Part shown: piece after piece, positions 1 through 12,973 of the stretch | Layout of the letters: every line of letters begins with the position of its first letter | Numbering within the stretch: position 1 is the stretch's first letter | NCBI RefSeq assembly: GCF_020520425.1 | Contig: NC_079491.1 | Coordinates: 1,612,001-1,676,000, forward strand | Source of the DNA: Spinacia oleracea | Lineage: Eukaryota; Streptophyta; Magnoliopsida; Caryophyllales; Amaranthaceae | Direction: 5' to 3' | Length of the DNA stretch: 64,000 nt | Position numbers and translations under genes: made by a program | The notes under the pieces: generated by a model | What the model was told of the DNA's origin: nothing | The model's database searches: none | The model's input: the letters and a program-made list of their open reading frames with translations, nothing else

Positions 1-2369
1 CTACTTATATTTGTATAAATTATATTCAAAACAATTATAATTTGAAAATATACACTAAAATTAACGGAACACATCACACAATTAAATATTGACGTTAATA
101 GTTGCCTATTGATAAATAAATATGGCCAAAATTAGTACTCCCTAGTCGACTAAAATATCCAAAGAGACCAAGAACAACAAAAATAAAATTGAATCAAAAT
201 TAAATAATAAAAAAATTACACACTTATGTCCAAGACAAAGTGGGCCCCTCTCTACTTTTTGCCCTAAAACAAGAAAATAAAATAAAATGGCCCTTAATCA
301 AAAACACCAAAATTACACTCCTCCCTCTAACAATTTTGGGAATTTATAATTTCCATGAAACCGTTGTAAACAAGGTACATAGAGAGGGTTTTCCAGAAAT
401 AGGAAAACTTTTAAGGGGAAATTGCTGAATTTAATTTATTTTTTATTTTTCATATACAAATAATTTCAGTCTCAACAAATTTTGCTATTTTATGCTAACA
501 GAACTTACCATTTCTGGGTCTGTTAATGCCTTCACCTACTAAGCTTCCCCTGCGTCAGGTACAACCATTTCTTCCATTTGACCTTGCGTTTTTTCTCTTC
601 TGGGTTTTTATGTATTGCTCAGATTTTTATTAATGATTTCCTTGATTTTAGGATTGCAAAATTATTAGAATTAATGGGTATTTTGTATTGATATGATTTG
701 GGTTTTTAAGAATGTTGAATATTTTGTTTTCTGGGGATTATTTAGGTTAGAATTCAATTGGGGTTTGTTGTTCTTTGTGTTTTTCATCTGGGATAATAAA
801 AAAGATTGAAGCTTGATGATGTTTGTGTGCTATGAAAAGAGGTGATGCATCTGTTTGGTGTCAATTTTTTCACAATTATGCGATTTTTTTGTGTTGTATA
901 GAGGTATTTTAGGAGTTTTTTTTTTCTGAAGGGAAATGCTCTTAAAATCATCTGAATTGTTATCCTAAGAGAGCTCTTTTTGGTGATCTCCGTTCTGGTT
1001 CTTCTTCATTTTCTTCCTATTGAAAAATGAAGGAAGAACGAGAGGCTACTCAACAGGAGTTTTGAATGAAACTGTACCTGTAGTTTGGAGCAGTTGTTTA
1101 TTTTCTGGGAAAGGGCTTGTCTTTAGAAAGTAAGCGAACCGTGTTGATTGTTACACAAACAAAGTAGAATGTGGAATTTGGTCTAAGTTGTACTCTGTAT
1201 AGGCATATATTGTATAAATGTTTGATCCTTGATGGATGAGTTGCTGGTTATAGGTTCCTAGAATATCATGTTTAGTGAAAATGCTGAATTATTTGACCAA
1301 CAATTTGTCTTATTGCCTTCTTTCTAAATCTTTTAATGGGAAAAATGTTATGTTAATATCTATCTAAGGCCTAAATTGCCTAATGTCATTGTACTGTGTT
1401 GATCTTGGTTGTTGAACCTTCATTATTTCTACACCTCTCGATGGGTATTTCAATTTGTAAAATATACTTAGTCTATACTATTCTGAATCGGGAACAATGT
1501 GCAGTTACAGAAGTGGATTGAGCTACTTCTGGGATTTGTATCAGTTCTGGTCTATTTGAAGTGTTTAAAGGGCATATGGAAATATTGGGTTGGGATGAAT
1601 TTTCCAAGTGGCATGGTTCACATCTCCATGAACAAGAAAATAAGAATTGTTCTTGGACTTCCGCTTGTGAATTCATACAGAAATATTTTAAGCTTTCTAT
1701 ACATAAAGGTGTAGAACATAATACTTGTGTAACTTTTTAGTGTAAGGTCATATACTTCTTCCAAAGCACTCGTTCTTATCTTTTCAACTTGTACCACACA
1801 CTAGCTCAAGAAATATAAGCAGGGCCTACAGGAAAAGTTGTCATATACAAGTGTTACTTGATTTCTTTGCAGACTGAAACCTGAACTTAATAGTTAAAAG
1901 AGATTTGGAGTTAGATTTTTTGTTGCTTTTTTTTTTTCTTCTTCTTTTCCTCTTTTCCTGCTTTTTTGGGTTTCTCATTCTTTTGGGCATGACAATTCCA
2001 TACTTCCATCTGAATGCATGTTTCTATATTTTGATAAGAAGGTCATTATATATGATATTGAGCCTTGCTTTTGTATGTACTTTTTGAGCTTATATCTCTA
2101 TTCACCATATATAATGCTTTCCTGATTGACTTTAGGTTAGGGCGAGTCAAATTATTTTTAATGTTAGGAAAAATGAAATAATTTACCCTGATAAGATGTC
2201 TTTGGCTTACAATGATTGCATATCAGTATGTCTAGAAATCTAATATATTCAGGTTTCTTGTAAGGACGAGAATTAGATATATGTTCATTAGGATTTAGTC
2301 ATAGGTACTTTTGATTATCGATATAGTGCTCTAACCGTGTCATTTTTTTTTTGCATTGATGCAGGTGAA
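1..2369 (+). other. Upstream region and probable 5'UTR intron of the U-box gene
   Basis: No coding sequence is visible. The first 500 bases are AT-rich upstream DNA. A probable short untranslated exon ends near 559, where GCGTCAG is followed by a GT donor (gtacaac). The next clear acceptor is at 2361-2364 (ttgatgcag), six bases before the start codon. If right, a 1.8-kb intron sits in the 5'UTR, which is common for plant PUB genes. The exact transcription start cannot be read from the sequence. Confidence 0.45.
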
Positions 2370-5300
2370 ATGGAGACTCCATATATGAGATGTCTGAACA
2401 ACAGCATTTCTCGGTTCATTCATTTGATGTCATGTCAGACATCAAAGGGTATGCCTACTCAAAATGAGTTTGAGGGTATGGCTATTATGCTGAAACATTT
2501 GAAACCTGTCCTTGATGAGATTGATGATGAAAAAATAGCTTCGGAAACAAATTTATGGAAGGAGTGTGAAGACCTGGATGCGTATATCAATTCAGCACGA
2601 GAATATATGGAACGATGGTCACCTAAAATGAGCAGGATTCTATCTGTGAGTTGATGAATCCCTTCTTCCCCCAACCTCTCTTCCAGTTAGTTACACATTC
2701 CTGCTCAGTGTTGAATTACATCAGAAAGTTAAGGCAATGTTTAAGGTTTATGTGGTAACGAAACTGAAATGGGCGAAAATATAGAAATAGGGAAACATGA
2801 AGACGTAATGTTCGATGAAAACTAGGAAATGTTTCCTTTACAAAAAATAAAATTATAAAACTAGCTAACTAGGTAATGTTGAATCATGAAAACATTAACC
2901 ACAAATCAATCAATTTTACATTGTTACAAATATAAAGTTGTTTTGTGTTCAATGAACAGTCCTTTTAGTAATTAAAACATTAGAGTTAGTTTGTGTTTGT
3001 TTGATGTGATCATAAATAAAAGCTAAATTTGGACTTTAAATCGCTGATCTGTAAAAGAAGAGGTATCCCTTGAGCTTCTTCAAGTTTCCGATTTCCAGGT
3101 TTCCATCAAATGTGACCTTCACGAGAGTTTCAATGCATCATAGTTAGGTTATGCTAAAGGGGCTCCTCAGTTTGTCACAGGCGTTTAAAGGTGTTCTGAA
3201 TTGCAATGTTTTAGGCTGTAATTACTTCCCGTTTTAGCTCTTTTCCTCCCGAATTCAGGTTTTGTTGCTTGTTCTTGTGTATTAATTCAAAAACAGCCAA
3301 TTCTGTTGTTCGTGATCTACTCTAATTATCAATCTGTTAGTCTTCATTCTGTGTGTTCCCCTTTTCTTTTCTTCCTGCTTTACGTTTTCTTTTAGTAAAG
3401 AACTAAGGCTCTGTTCTGTTCACCTTATTTTCACTTGTTTCAGGAAAAATAATTTCAGATAAGTTCAGGAAAAATAAGTAAAAATAAGGATTGACCAAGT
3501 ACAATGTATAACTAAAATAAGTTTTAATAAATTCAGTTAAGTTCAGATAAGATAAGTTCACGAAAAATAAGTGAAAATCAGGTGAATAGAACGCACCCGA
3601 AGTAGCCTATTCTGGGTGCACTCAGCCTTTAAGTTGTTCTAGCTGTTTGAGCATTATGTTTAATATCTCTGGGGTGCATTTATGTACATCTTGAGAGTTT
3701 TTCATTTCTGAGTATATTTTATGCTTTTAACTTTCAGGTTTTACAAAGTGAACAATTGATGAAAATAATCAGGAGTTCTTCCCTCGAGATTTGTGGCATA
3801 TTGTGTAGGTTATTGCGAACATCAACATCTTCTTCTGGTTTTGCCGGTGTACAAGTATGTACAGAGATAATGGTAGCTTAAGATAAACTCCTTATCTTAT
3901 CAATTAACATATTTACTTTCAACCTCTTTTGGTCTCCTGTCTAATTTGCAAGACATTTCAGCATTGTGTACAGGAGCTTCAAAGCTGGCAACCAGAGCGA
4001 ATTTCAGGACACATCGAACAAGCTATGAGAAGTAAAAATGATGATAATCTGCTTTCTAGCGATGAACACTTGGCAGAAATTGTGGAGTCACTAAACCTAG
4101 TATCAAATCAGGAATTACTTAAAGAAAGTATTGCTGTTGAGAAGGAATGGGTGAAAATTCATGCAAACAAGAGCAACGAAGAAGTGGATCAAATAAACCA
4201 AATCGTGGATCTTTTGGCTCTTATTCGTACTTATATGCTAAAAAACGGATGTTTTGGAACAATGAACGGCGTTGCTGTCCCGTCATACTTCCGTTGCCCT
4301 TTGTCATTAGATTTCATGTTAGACCCGGTTATTGTAGCTTCGGGCCAAACTTATGAGAGGTCTTCTATCCAGAAATGGCTTGATAACGGGCTAAAAATTT
4401 GTCCCAAAACCCGTCAACATCTTTCCCACACCAATATCATAACAAATTACACTGTCAAGGCACTGATATCAAACTGGTTTCAGGAAAATAACCTAAAACC
4501 ACCTCCAAGTAACTCTGACACCAGAAATGCTGTTGTTGTTGATGACTTATCTGCTCCTGATATAATCCGTACTGATAGTTTCCGGTGCTCGGTTCATAGC
4601 AGTGACTCTATGTCTATGTCCAGGTCTTCCTTAGAGGTTGCAGATGCAGTTTCTGAACACACTTATGCACACAGTAGGACCCACTCTGCTGTTTCGAGCT
4701 GTGATTACATGCCCTCATCAACAACTGAAATATCAAGGATATCTGAAAAAGTAGGTGAGATTATGTCGGAGTATTCTCCTATAAATAGTAACTCTTTATC
4801 AGGAAGAGGATCTCAGAGTGCGAAAACAAGATCAGAGAATGGGAGCAGTAACTATTCCAGAGTTCACTCACTTTCACTCTCGGATTTGGGACATGATGAA
4901 ACAACTACGTCGTCCCATGTTGATGAAATTGTTGGAAATCTTAAACGGTCATCCAATAACGCGTTGCAAACTGCGGCTGCAGCTGAGATACGGCTTCTTG
5001 CTAAACACAACATGGAGAATCGGATCATTATTGGGAAATGTGGGGCCATTATACCTTTGATTACACTTTTACACTCTGATGTGATGATAACACAAGAACA
5101 TGCCGTGACTGCACTTCTGAACCTTTCACTAAATGAAGAAATCAAAGCAAGAGTTGCAGAATCAGGAGTTATTGAACCATTGATACATGTACTTAAAACA
5201 GGAACTGATACAGCTAAAGAAAACTCAGCTGCAGCTCTTTTCAGTCTCTCTCTTCTTGAAGATTACAAGTTAAAGATCGGGCGTTCAGGAGCAAGTAAAG

Positions 5301-6451
5301 TGTTGGTTGATCTTCTTGCTCGGGGGACTGTTAGAGGGAAAAAAGATGCTGCAACTGCCTTGTTTAATCTCTCAATCTGCCATGAAAATAAAGCTCGAAT
5401 TGTTCAAGCTGGTGCAGTGAAGTATCTTGTTCAGCTTTTAGAACCTAATACAGGAATGGTTGATAAATCGGTTGCCCTTCTTGCGAATCTATCCACAATT
5501 TCGGAAGGGCGTTTGGCGATTGCTAAGGAAGGTGGAATACCATTGATTGTTGAGATTGTTGACTCGGGATCACAAAGAGGAAAGGAAAACGCTGCTTCCG
5601 TGTTGTTGCAATTGTGTCTTAATAATACTAAGTTTTGCAACTTGGTTCTTCAAGAAGGTGCCGTTCCACCACTTGTTGCTCTATCTCAATCGGGAACCCC
5701 TAGAGCTAAGGAGAAGGTATGTGATACTCTTTCCTCTTCTGCTGTTTCTTTCTCATATATTAGCTACTTTGGTCGGGTATCATTATACACACATTTTAGG
5801 TTTGACTTGTTTGCTACTCGAGTTCTTTTGAAAGTTATGATATAAAAGCTCATTTCCGAACATAGATTTTATAGTTTTCTTCTCTTAGGGTGCTTTCTAT
5901 TCACCCGATTTTCACTTATTTTTTTTGAACTAAACTTATGTGAACTTATCAAAACTTATTTTAGTTAAAAATTTTACTTGACCAACCCTTATTTTTCCTG
6001 AACTTATCTTATCTGAACTTAACTGAACTTAATTTTCCTGAAATAAGTAGAAATAAGGTGAACAGAACAAAACCTTACACTCCTTGTTACATTGTTTCTG
6101 TGAATATGCGGTACAAGATATTTGAGGTGTATGGATGAAATTAAAGTTAAATAAGGATTATGTACCCTTGTTGAGGTGTCAAGTTTCGGACAAAAGTATG
6201 CGAAACAAAATGAAGAGCTCTAACAGTCAGGATCCAACTTCTATAAACAAAAAATTATCTGTTTCAATATTCTAAAGTAATCTCTATTTGAAGATTTGAA
6301 GTGCTTACAAGTAATTCTAGATATCATTGAGAATTTGAGATAGACTTTTTTAAGGAATAACACAAGGTTTCATTTCGTGGATTTGCAGGCACAACAGCTT
6401 TTGAGTCATTTCCGTACTCAGCGTGAAGGCGCTTCAGGAAAGAAAAAGTAG
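2370..6451 (+). CDS. PUB4: U-box/ARM-repeat E3 ubiquitin ligase, PUB3/PUB4-like
   Basis: Predicted plant U-box E3 ubiquitin ligase; it would recruit a ubiquitin-charged E2 through the U-box and bind substrates or receptors through ARM repeats. My spliced model is 2370-2645, 3738-3854, 3962-5716 and 6389-6451, all introns phase 0 with GT-AG ends, giving 736 residues; Arabidopsis PUB3 and PUB4 are about 760-830. Residues 1-230 form the helical N-terminal UND region of this subfamily. The U-box is at about 235-310 (PSYFRCPLSLDFMLDPVIV, then the ICPKTRQ segment). A Ser-rich linker follows, then at least five ARM repeats from about 460 to the end (repeated ALFNLS/ALLNLS cores). The start ATG lies just after the acceptor and opens METPYMRC. 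The third exon could instead begin at 3953, adding three residues. Introns at 2646-3737 and 5717-6388 each contain a MITE. PUB3 versus PUB4 is not settled. Confidence 0.9.
3417..3598. mobile_element. Harbinger-like MITE in PUB intron
   Basis: Inverted ends read GGCTCTGTTCTGTTCACC on the left and the complement (ggtgaatagaacgcaccc) on the right, each followed inwards by TTATTTTCACTT. The interior is made of repeats of AAGTTCAGATAA. It belongs to a family seen about ten times in this window. Flanks are taa and gaa, so the 3-bp target duplication is imperfect here. It lies in the intron between the first two coding exons. Confidence 0.7.
5888..6074. mobile_element. Harbinger-like MITE with TTA target duplication, in last PUB intron
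   Basis: The same family as the element at 3417. Ends are GGGTGCTTTCTATTCACC and the complement of GGTGAACAGAACAAAACC. An exact TTA lies on both sides (5885-5887 and 6075-6077), the 3-bp duplication typical of PIF/Harbinger elements. No coding sequence. Confidence 0.75.
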
Positions 6452-6934
6452 TGAGACAAAATTTGTTGCTGTTATTATTCATCCCTTTTTTTTTTCAAAA
6501 GCTAGGTCATTTGCGTTAGATCAGGTATTCTTTTGCCGTAAATCTTTCCAATCATGCCATCATTTAATTTTTGTTTGAGTAGTACATACTAAGTATTAGT
6601 TACTAGGCAGGTACGTAGTGAGGTTCGTCAGTAATCATTGTTTGCTGAATATTTCATTAGCTGTTGTGATGAGCTTGTTCTTGATCAAGGATTACTTAAA
6701 TTTTGTGTGTATATATATGTGTAATATAAGATCTTGATGTTTGCAAATCATAATTATCTTTGCTTCAAAATTTGTTGCAACAATTAACTATGCTCGAGAA
6801 TACAATGGCCTTTACTCCCTTTAGGCATTCTTGTGGCTTGTGGAGAGCAGATTTCCAGTAATAATCGAGCTAAATCTTGCATACATCCATATCACAAAAT
6901 GGTTTCCTTAGGTGATTGATTAGCTGTGAATTTA

Positions 6935-7050
6935 GGTTCGGTTCTCTTCTGTTCGACTTATTTTGACTTATTTCAGACAAGTTAAGTTCAGAATTCAGAT
7001 AAGTCCAGATAATATAAGTTCAGTCAAAATAAGTCGAATAGAACGGAGCC
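6935..7050. mobile_element. Harbinger-like MITE with TTA target duplication
   Basis: A short (116 bp) member of the GTTCTRTTC-ended family: left GGTTCGGTTCTCTTCTG, right complement of CGAATAGAACGGAGCC. TTA is present on both sides (6932-6934, 7051-7053). It lies about 480 bp past the PUB stop codon. Confidence 0.75.
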
Positions 7051-7715
7051 TTAGTGATGAATTAGTTGTCAAGAGTAAAAAGGTAAAGGTCTTACCCAGT
7101 TCGCAAGGCTCCTGCTATTTAGGACAAGGTCTGTGGAAGGTTTTGAAGAGTGAAATGAGTTTTTTTTTACAAAACATTGTGTTGTTGATGCATTATGCAC
7201 TTCCTCTTTACTTTTGTTACTTTCTAATCCTATTGAGCTGACTTCCAAGTTTGAGAGGCACCTAACAAGTGACGTGCATTGGTAGACACTGTCAAGTTGG
7301 AATTGTTTTGAGGTTCTTTTTGTTGTTGAGACCATTAGATTCTGGGAAAAGAGTAGCTGTTATTCTGCTAATTATGAAGTAGCATTGCCAGTAAAAAAAA
7401 ATGAAATATAAAGATATATGTATGAAGTTTCGTTATTTTTATCAATAAGGATGGGGCTGAACTGGGCTAAATAGGCTTTGGCCCGGCCTAGCCCGTGCCT
7501 GGCCCGCTGATCAGGTCTAGTACTAGACAGTAATGCATTCTCCTGCACGAGCATGTGTTCTTGGGAGCACGATATGCCGTCTCTCGATATGCACGAGCTT
7601 TTACAGAGGCCGGTTGCACTTGAGTTTTGGTCATGGAATGGTCCTTTGTATGGTCCCTTTGATTGTCATAGATTGAAAAAGGGTGGCATAATGTAGGCTC
7701 TGCAGTAGGCTAGAC

Positions 7716-7810
7716 TAAATATGGCTGTGGGCCTGGTCGGGTAGGGATTTTTTTTAGTACGGGCCAACCTTTTTTGGTGCTTGGACCGGCCCGGCCCACA
7801 GCCATCTTTA
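7716..7810. mobile_element. Tiny hAT-like element, 8-bp target duplication
   Basis: A 95-bp element beginning TAAATATGGCTGTGGGC and ending with the complement of TAAAGATGGCTGTGGGC. GGCTAGAC stands directly on both sides (7708-7715 and 7811-7818), an exact 8-bp duplication as expected for hAT transposons. The interior has GGCCCGG-type repeats. Related ends occur at 40235 and 53512. Confidence 0.75.
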
Positions 7811-7818
7811 GGCTAGAC

Positions 7819-9069
7819 TCGAGTTTGGTCATTGAATAATGTGGAGTTAGTCATTTATTGTCAGTCGAATATCTACTCCCCTCCGCCCCTTAAAGATTGC
7901 TTGGCGCTTTACAGCGTGAGAAGTTGGAGCTTCAATGGCATTTCAGACTAGATTTACACAATGATATGTTGTCTATGAAGCACGGATACCTCTGGAAGAT
8001 GAAGAACCAGTACCGGGTACTTTGCGGGTACGGGTACGGCAAGGATACGTCCCCGATACGTATCCAAAAACTGGGTACAATCAACGGAATTGGGTACGGT
8101 CGACGGAATGTTGTTGTGTTTGTATTCGATTCTTTACATGGATTTCAGCTTTTGAAGGGGATCCTCTGATTTTACCTTCAGAGTTTCATATCAGTCATTT
8201 GGCATTGAATAAGCTGAATTTATTCTTCATCAGTAGAAGAAAAAGAAATGGTGTTTTTGGTTAATTGGCACTTTGTAGACCATTCTTCTCTTTTCCTTTG
8301 CCAAGCTCTTACATCATGCCCCCGGACGGCAACAGCGCGTGCATTACACGTGCATGTAATATGGGTGGTAGTGGTGTGTATACATTGTATGCCTCCACAT
8401 GAGGTACAACCGTGAACGGGCCTTTTGACCGCTCGCACGGTGCATGAATTCTCGAGGCTTGATCCAAGTCTGCCTATCCCCATATGCACAACAAGCATTG
8501 AACATAACAGTAGTAGGGGAAATATCAAGCAATGATACTGACCTGCAACAAGATACAAGACACACATGCTCATGGGAGTTGTCTCATACGGGACACCCTG
8601 GCTTAGCAATATGACACCCGACCCTTCAACAGAGGTCCATATATCGATATATGATGAAGTTTATATTAAAAGTGGTTTGTGATAAAAATGAATGCAATTG
8701 ACTCTTACTGGTACTACTAATTTGATATTGTTACTGATTAGGGTGGTATTGGTATATCAATACCAATATGAGTCATTTACGTTATTGTTACTAACATACT
8801 ATATGTTGGTACTAAAATAAAGTTATATTGGGTGACTTGTGTCCAATTTGATCACAAGTCACTTAACGTCTCGTAAACCTCCATATATGCACCATGGGTC
8901 AAGTAAAGTGTATAGCGAAGAGTCGTAGTACTGGAGTTGGGATTAGCCCATTGAATTGTCATTTACTGCCGGGTACATATTCATTTGGGCCTGGTTTCTG
9001 GGCCCTTTAATAGCTGGGCTTCTCTCAATATTCTTCTTTTTCTTCTTTTACATTGAAAATTATTAGGAA
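7819..9069. other. Intergenic stretch, no supported gene
   Basis: Contains a run of GGGTACGGGTACGG-type repeats at about 8000-8110 and a stretch at 8344-8565 that is open on the minus strand but that I cannot match to a family. No gene model is supported. Confidence 0.4.
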
Positions 9070-9182
9070 TACCCGGGTGCATCGTGCATCCAAGGGTACT
9101 TTTATGTCTATTAGTAGTTTTCGCCACATTTTCTTCTCATATGTAAGGAGAAAATGTGAGAAGGTGCACGATGCACCCGGGT
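9070..9182. mobile_element. Short inverted-repeat MITE
   Basis: A 113-bp element with perfect ends: TACCCGGGTGCATCGTGCA on the left, its complement on the right. A second internal inverted pair (ACATTTTCT...AGAAAATGT) makes it a near-complete hairpin. No clear target duplication. The ends resemble those of the element at 23988. Confidence 0.6.
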
Positions 9183-9344
9183 ACAATATGTTCTATGGCC
9201 TCAATAAAAAATTATAACATCCGCAAAATGAACAAGAAATTAAGCAATTAAAGTACTCCGTAACTAGTTTTTATCCCCGTGCGATCTACGGGTTTCTTAA
9301 TATAAAAGTTTGGATATATTGACTTTATATTATAGTGTGGAATA

Positions 9345-9535
9345 CAACAAGTATTGTCTTGGCCTAATGGAAATGAAGCACCTTTCCAACCAAAAGATTA
9401 GGGGGTTCAATCTACTAGAGACAGGGAGGGTTCCTCTTATCATTCCCTCATTCTCAGTGTCTATCCTGCTAATCCGAGTCGGATTAACCCGTACAGGGTT
9501 ACAGTCCGGAAGGACATTTCGTCTTACCTTATAAA
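9345..9535 (+). repeat. SINE-like tRNA-derived repeat
   Basis: The sequence has tRNA-like internal promoter boxes with correct spacing: a box A-like TGGCCTAATGG near 9360 and a box B-like GGGTTCAATCT near 9402. The piece after box B is unrelated to tRNA, as in plant SINEs. No clean target duplication or tail was found, so its ends are approximate. Confidence 0.45.
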
Positions 9536-10217
9536 ATAATATATAGGAGAAAGTACGAAAATTTTGAATTTATAAAATATCATGCTTATTGAAATTGAAA
9601 TTAGAATTTGAAGCAAATAATACTAAGTACAACAATACATACATACATAGGTAATTGTCAAAACACGTAAAAGTGTCACTCATTTCCTACTCAACTAACG
9701 TATTATTAGGCATGATTTAACAGTCAAGTTAATAAATATTAGACGGTCTGGTAGGAGATCAGCCGATAATAAAGTTCAAATTCCATAAAACATAAAAGTA
9801 AGTGCATGAATCTGGTATACTGTAGTCTTAGTCAATTGAGATTTGAGAAAATGAAATGTTGAAAATTCTTGTATAGTTGTATGAATCAACTAACTATATG
9901 AAGTTGTCAATCCTTTTTTTCTTGGTGGTACTTGATGAGACATAGGAAGTCCTCATTTGAGGGATGTTATCTCTCAATTCAATTGGCCCCTCTTTTCCCC
10001 AATCTTTCGAGGTTTTGGCATGTGATCATGTCATTGATCGAATTGAACGAACTAGTTCTTCGTCAAATTAAATTGATTGCTACGGAGTATTGATTAAATG
10101 TTGATTACGATAGTTTTTTTTTATTATTATTGATTATAACTAATTTTTAGTTTATTTAAAAAGCAATTTTGCTTTTTCACTAGTGTTTTTTATTTGTTTT
10201 TTACGATCTACGGAGTA

Positions 10218-10460
10218 CTACTTCTGTTTCAAAAAAAAAATTACACTTACTATTTGCACGGAATCCGGTGCTATGCTTGACCATTAATATATTCGATTCT
10301 GTACGACAATAAAAATTTGATATTTATAAAATACATTTTGAGAGGAATCTAACAAGATATCCCATGATAAATATTTTTATACATATAAGAATTTATGGTC
10401 AAAGTTTTGATTATTGAACACATTTTTCAAAGCGTAAAGAACTTAATGAAACGGAGGTCG
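10218..10460. mobile_element. Stowaway-like MITE
   Basis: The left end is CTACTTCTGTTTC after TA. The right end is the complement (gaaacggaggtcg). The interior matches elements at 39816 and 59959 (AAGCGTAAAGAACTT near one end, TATTTGCACGGA near the other). The right TA has been lost. Confidence 0.65.
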
Positions 10461-12530
10461 ATTCCCCCGGAACGCTAGCTAAGCTAATAGTATTCGTTTC
10501 TCAATAAGCTTATTGATTGATTCAGCGAACAAATCGCCTCCTTCTTAGAACCCATTGAGGAGGTCCTCGGCCCGTAGTATGTGCTTATAATCAGGAAAAA
10601 AACTTTATGAGAATTCAAAATCTAATCATCTCGTCGTTAATGGTACAATTTCTTGTAGTAGTTTTCAGAATGTTTAGCATCCATTTTTTTCATTTGTTAG
10701 GCTTTTTTTTCCCTTCCCCGTATCCATAAATTAAACCTTAAAAAAAACGAATTAATATTACGCTTTACAAAGTTCTACCCATCACAAGTTTAAATTAAAT
10801 ACATCTCGATTAATCAGATATATAATCATCATGTTGATTTGAAAACTAAACTAATATTTTATAGCTTCCTTAAATTTTTATTTTTTTCGTTTTCTTAAAA
10901 AAAGGGAAAATGAAAACATAAAACGAAAAACAAATAAATGGTAGAAAATATTTAATTAATGTAAATTAATATATTTTTTTTGATTCAAATGACGGAGTTT
11001 TAACCCAATAATTAAAGCGAAATTTAAATTAATAAATAATGATGTTGATATGAGTGAAACTCCAATAGTGGAGATCGAGGGACAAAGTGGCGTTGGACTA
11101 AATACAGTGAATATAAACAGAAGAATTCCTTTAAATAGAGAACATCTCGAGTTCTAAATTCTGCTCATTTTTCTTTGATTCTCTTCGTACTAACCAAATA
11201 TATTTCAGCTCTTTAAAATAAATACTCACAATTTTCTAAACAGTGTATTTTATTTCCTAAATTGTCATAATTTTCAGGTGCTTTTACCTAGGCTCTATTC
11301 TAAGGTTTCCATTATTAGAAAGTTTATTTTAGGTGAATATAAAAGGTTAGGACACAGTAATGACAAAAGTTTCTTTGTTTTCAAGATAATTAACACAGAC
11401 TTCACATTCATAACTACATTTCCAATGCAATCACAGGAAATTCTAGAGTATTTAACTGTTGTGGCAAGTTTTTATTGGGTTTAAACAAAATAGAAGTAGG
11501 TCGGCATGTTACGACATGACACTAATTGTTTCCAATGTTACCCGACCATCTTTTATATGATACATAAAAATATAATGTTTGTTTGGATGAAAAATTATGG
11601 GTACTTTAGTAGTATGTGAACCACGAAAATTCATTGCGGGTAGAGAAAATGATCTATAAATGGTATAGTAATTTTTTTTTAGTAGGTAAGAAAAATGACC
11701 ATATTATACCAACACTTATATCAGGTGAGTCAGTTCAGCTACGCATGTCAACACATGAGTCATTCTCCAATATGATACAGTTGATGAGGCTCGATTTATA
11801 TCCTCGCTCCGAATTCTCCACCAGCTCTACCAATTTGTGTTAATTCATAGTATTTCGTAGTATATGTAAGATTTTATAACTTGTACTAATAAACTTAATT
11901 ACATTAGCTAAGCTAGTGTAACAATTTGTAAAGCTAGAGTGTTGGATGATAAACCACATAAGTAACTTTTTAGTCATGTTATAACCTTCTTTTAAATCAC
12001 AATGTATACATTAAGAAAAGAATCATCAAATCTTGGATTTTGATTCGATATATACTTTGTATGTGAGTTGAATTGATGAAGAAACCGCTTCAATGACTTC
12101 CTAGTTTGTGCGTTTTTTTTTATACTTATATCAGTTTCTAAGCAACTTTTTAAATACATTATAACATTTTTAAGATCATGTGATATGCGCTGCAAAAGTT
12201 TCTTCATTGTGTATTTGTATACATTAGGAACAAGATCATAAAGCCTTATACGTCATGTGAATCACTAGGAAGAATTTTATGAGAATTGAAATTGCCTCAA
12301 AAGCAACCACTTATCGTAAATCACAAACTTGGAGACTTTACAACCTCGTTAAAGATAATTTAGAAAACCACCTTTCTCGATCTGCAGAGTTGTCCATCCC
12401 TAAAGTAATTATCGAGATGATAATTAAACATAGGCTCGAATCCTCCCTCCTTCCCAACCAAAATAAATGTAAAGTACTTTGTATAACTAGTAAACTCAAA
12501 TTGAAGTTATCCCTAATTTAGGGAAGACAC
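10461..12530. other. AT-rich intergenic DNA upstream of the first LSH gene
   Basis: Short open frames exist (for example 11278-11484 and 11616-11843) but none shows a known domain, biased composition or splice context. I see no gene here. The last few hundred bases probably include the LSH promoter. Confidence 0.4.
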
Positions 12531-12640
12531 TCCAATATATGTAAAGCCTCATTCAAACCCACAAAAACAAAGAGACATCCTTGAACCCCTCCAATATATG
12601 TAAAACCTCATTCAAACCCACAAATACAAAGAGACAAACC
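12531..12640 (+). repeat. 59-bp tandem duplication upstream of LSH
   Basis: Two copies, 12531-12589 and from 12590, each starting TCCAATATATGTAAA and continuing CCTCATTCAAACCCACAAA. They differ at a few positions. They lie about 270-380 bp before the LSH start codon, so in the promoter or 5'UTR. Confidence 0.8.
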
Positions 12641-12724
12641 TTTCACTATACCAATTTTACTCATCTATTCTCTTTACTTGTACTTCTTGCCTTTCATCAT
12701 CTTGAATTATTCAATCACACACCT

Positions 12725-12912
12725 CAATTATTTATACACCCCCACCCCCCTCTCTACCAAAAAAATCTCACCATTTCATCACCCCAAAAAACATCCTTAA
12801 TTAACACACCTCTCTTTCTCTCTTTTTTCCCAAAAAAAAAAAAAAAAAAAAAAAAAGCACAACCCTAAAAAACTAAGAAAAACAAGAACAACAACTAAAC
12901 TAACAATCTAAC
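12725..12912 (+). promoter_or_regulatory. Possible TATA box and pyrimidine-rich leader of LSH copy 1
   Basis: TTATTTATACACC at about 12727-12739 could serve as a TATA box. It is followed by a C/T-rich leader and a run of A residues up to the start codon. The second LSH gene has a similar arrangement. Sequence-based guess only. Confidence 0.3.
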
Positions 12913-12942
12913 ATGGATCTTTCATTCTCTCATCACACATCT

Positions 12943-12973
<31 letters not shown>

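Noticed and set aside
240-428. 62-codon open frame before the PUB gene
   Set aside because: No domain, AT-rich low-complexity composition, lies in promoter-like DNA.
5717-5845. Extension of the PUB frame past 5716 to a stop at 5845
   Set aside because: The codons after AAG at 5716 look intronic (gtatgt donor), and the spliced last exon at 6389 gives a much better C-terminus.
8344-8565. Minus-strand frame with REFMHRASGQKARSRL
   Set aside because: Looks protein-like but I could not match it to any family or find splice context.
9263-9295. Helitron-like 3' end on the minus strand (hairpin CCCGT...ACGGG then CTAG)
   Set aside because: Convincing as a motif, but no TC 5' end was found on the expected side, so no element is called.
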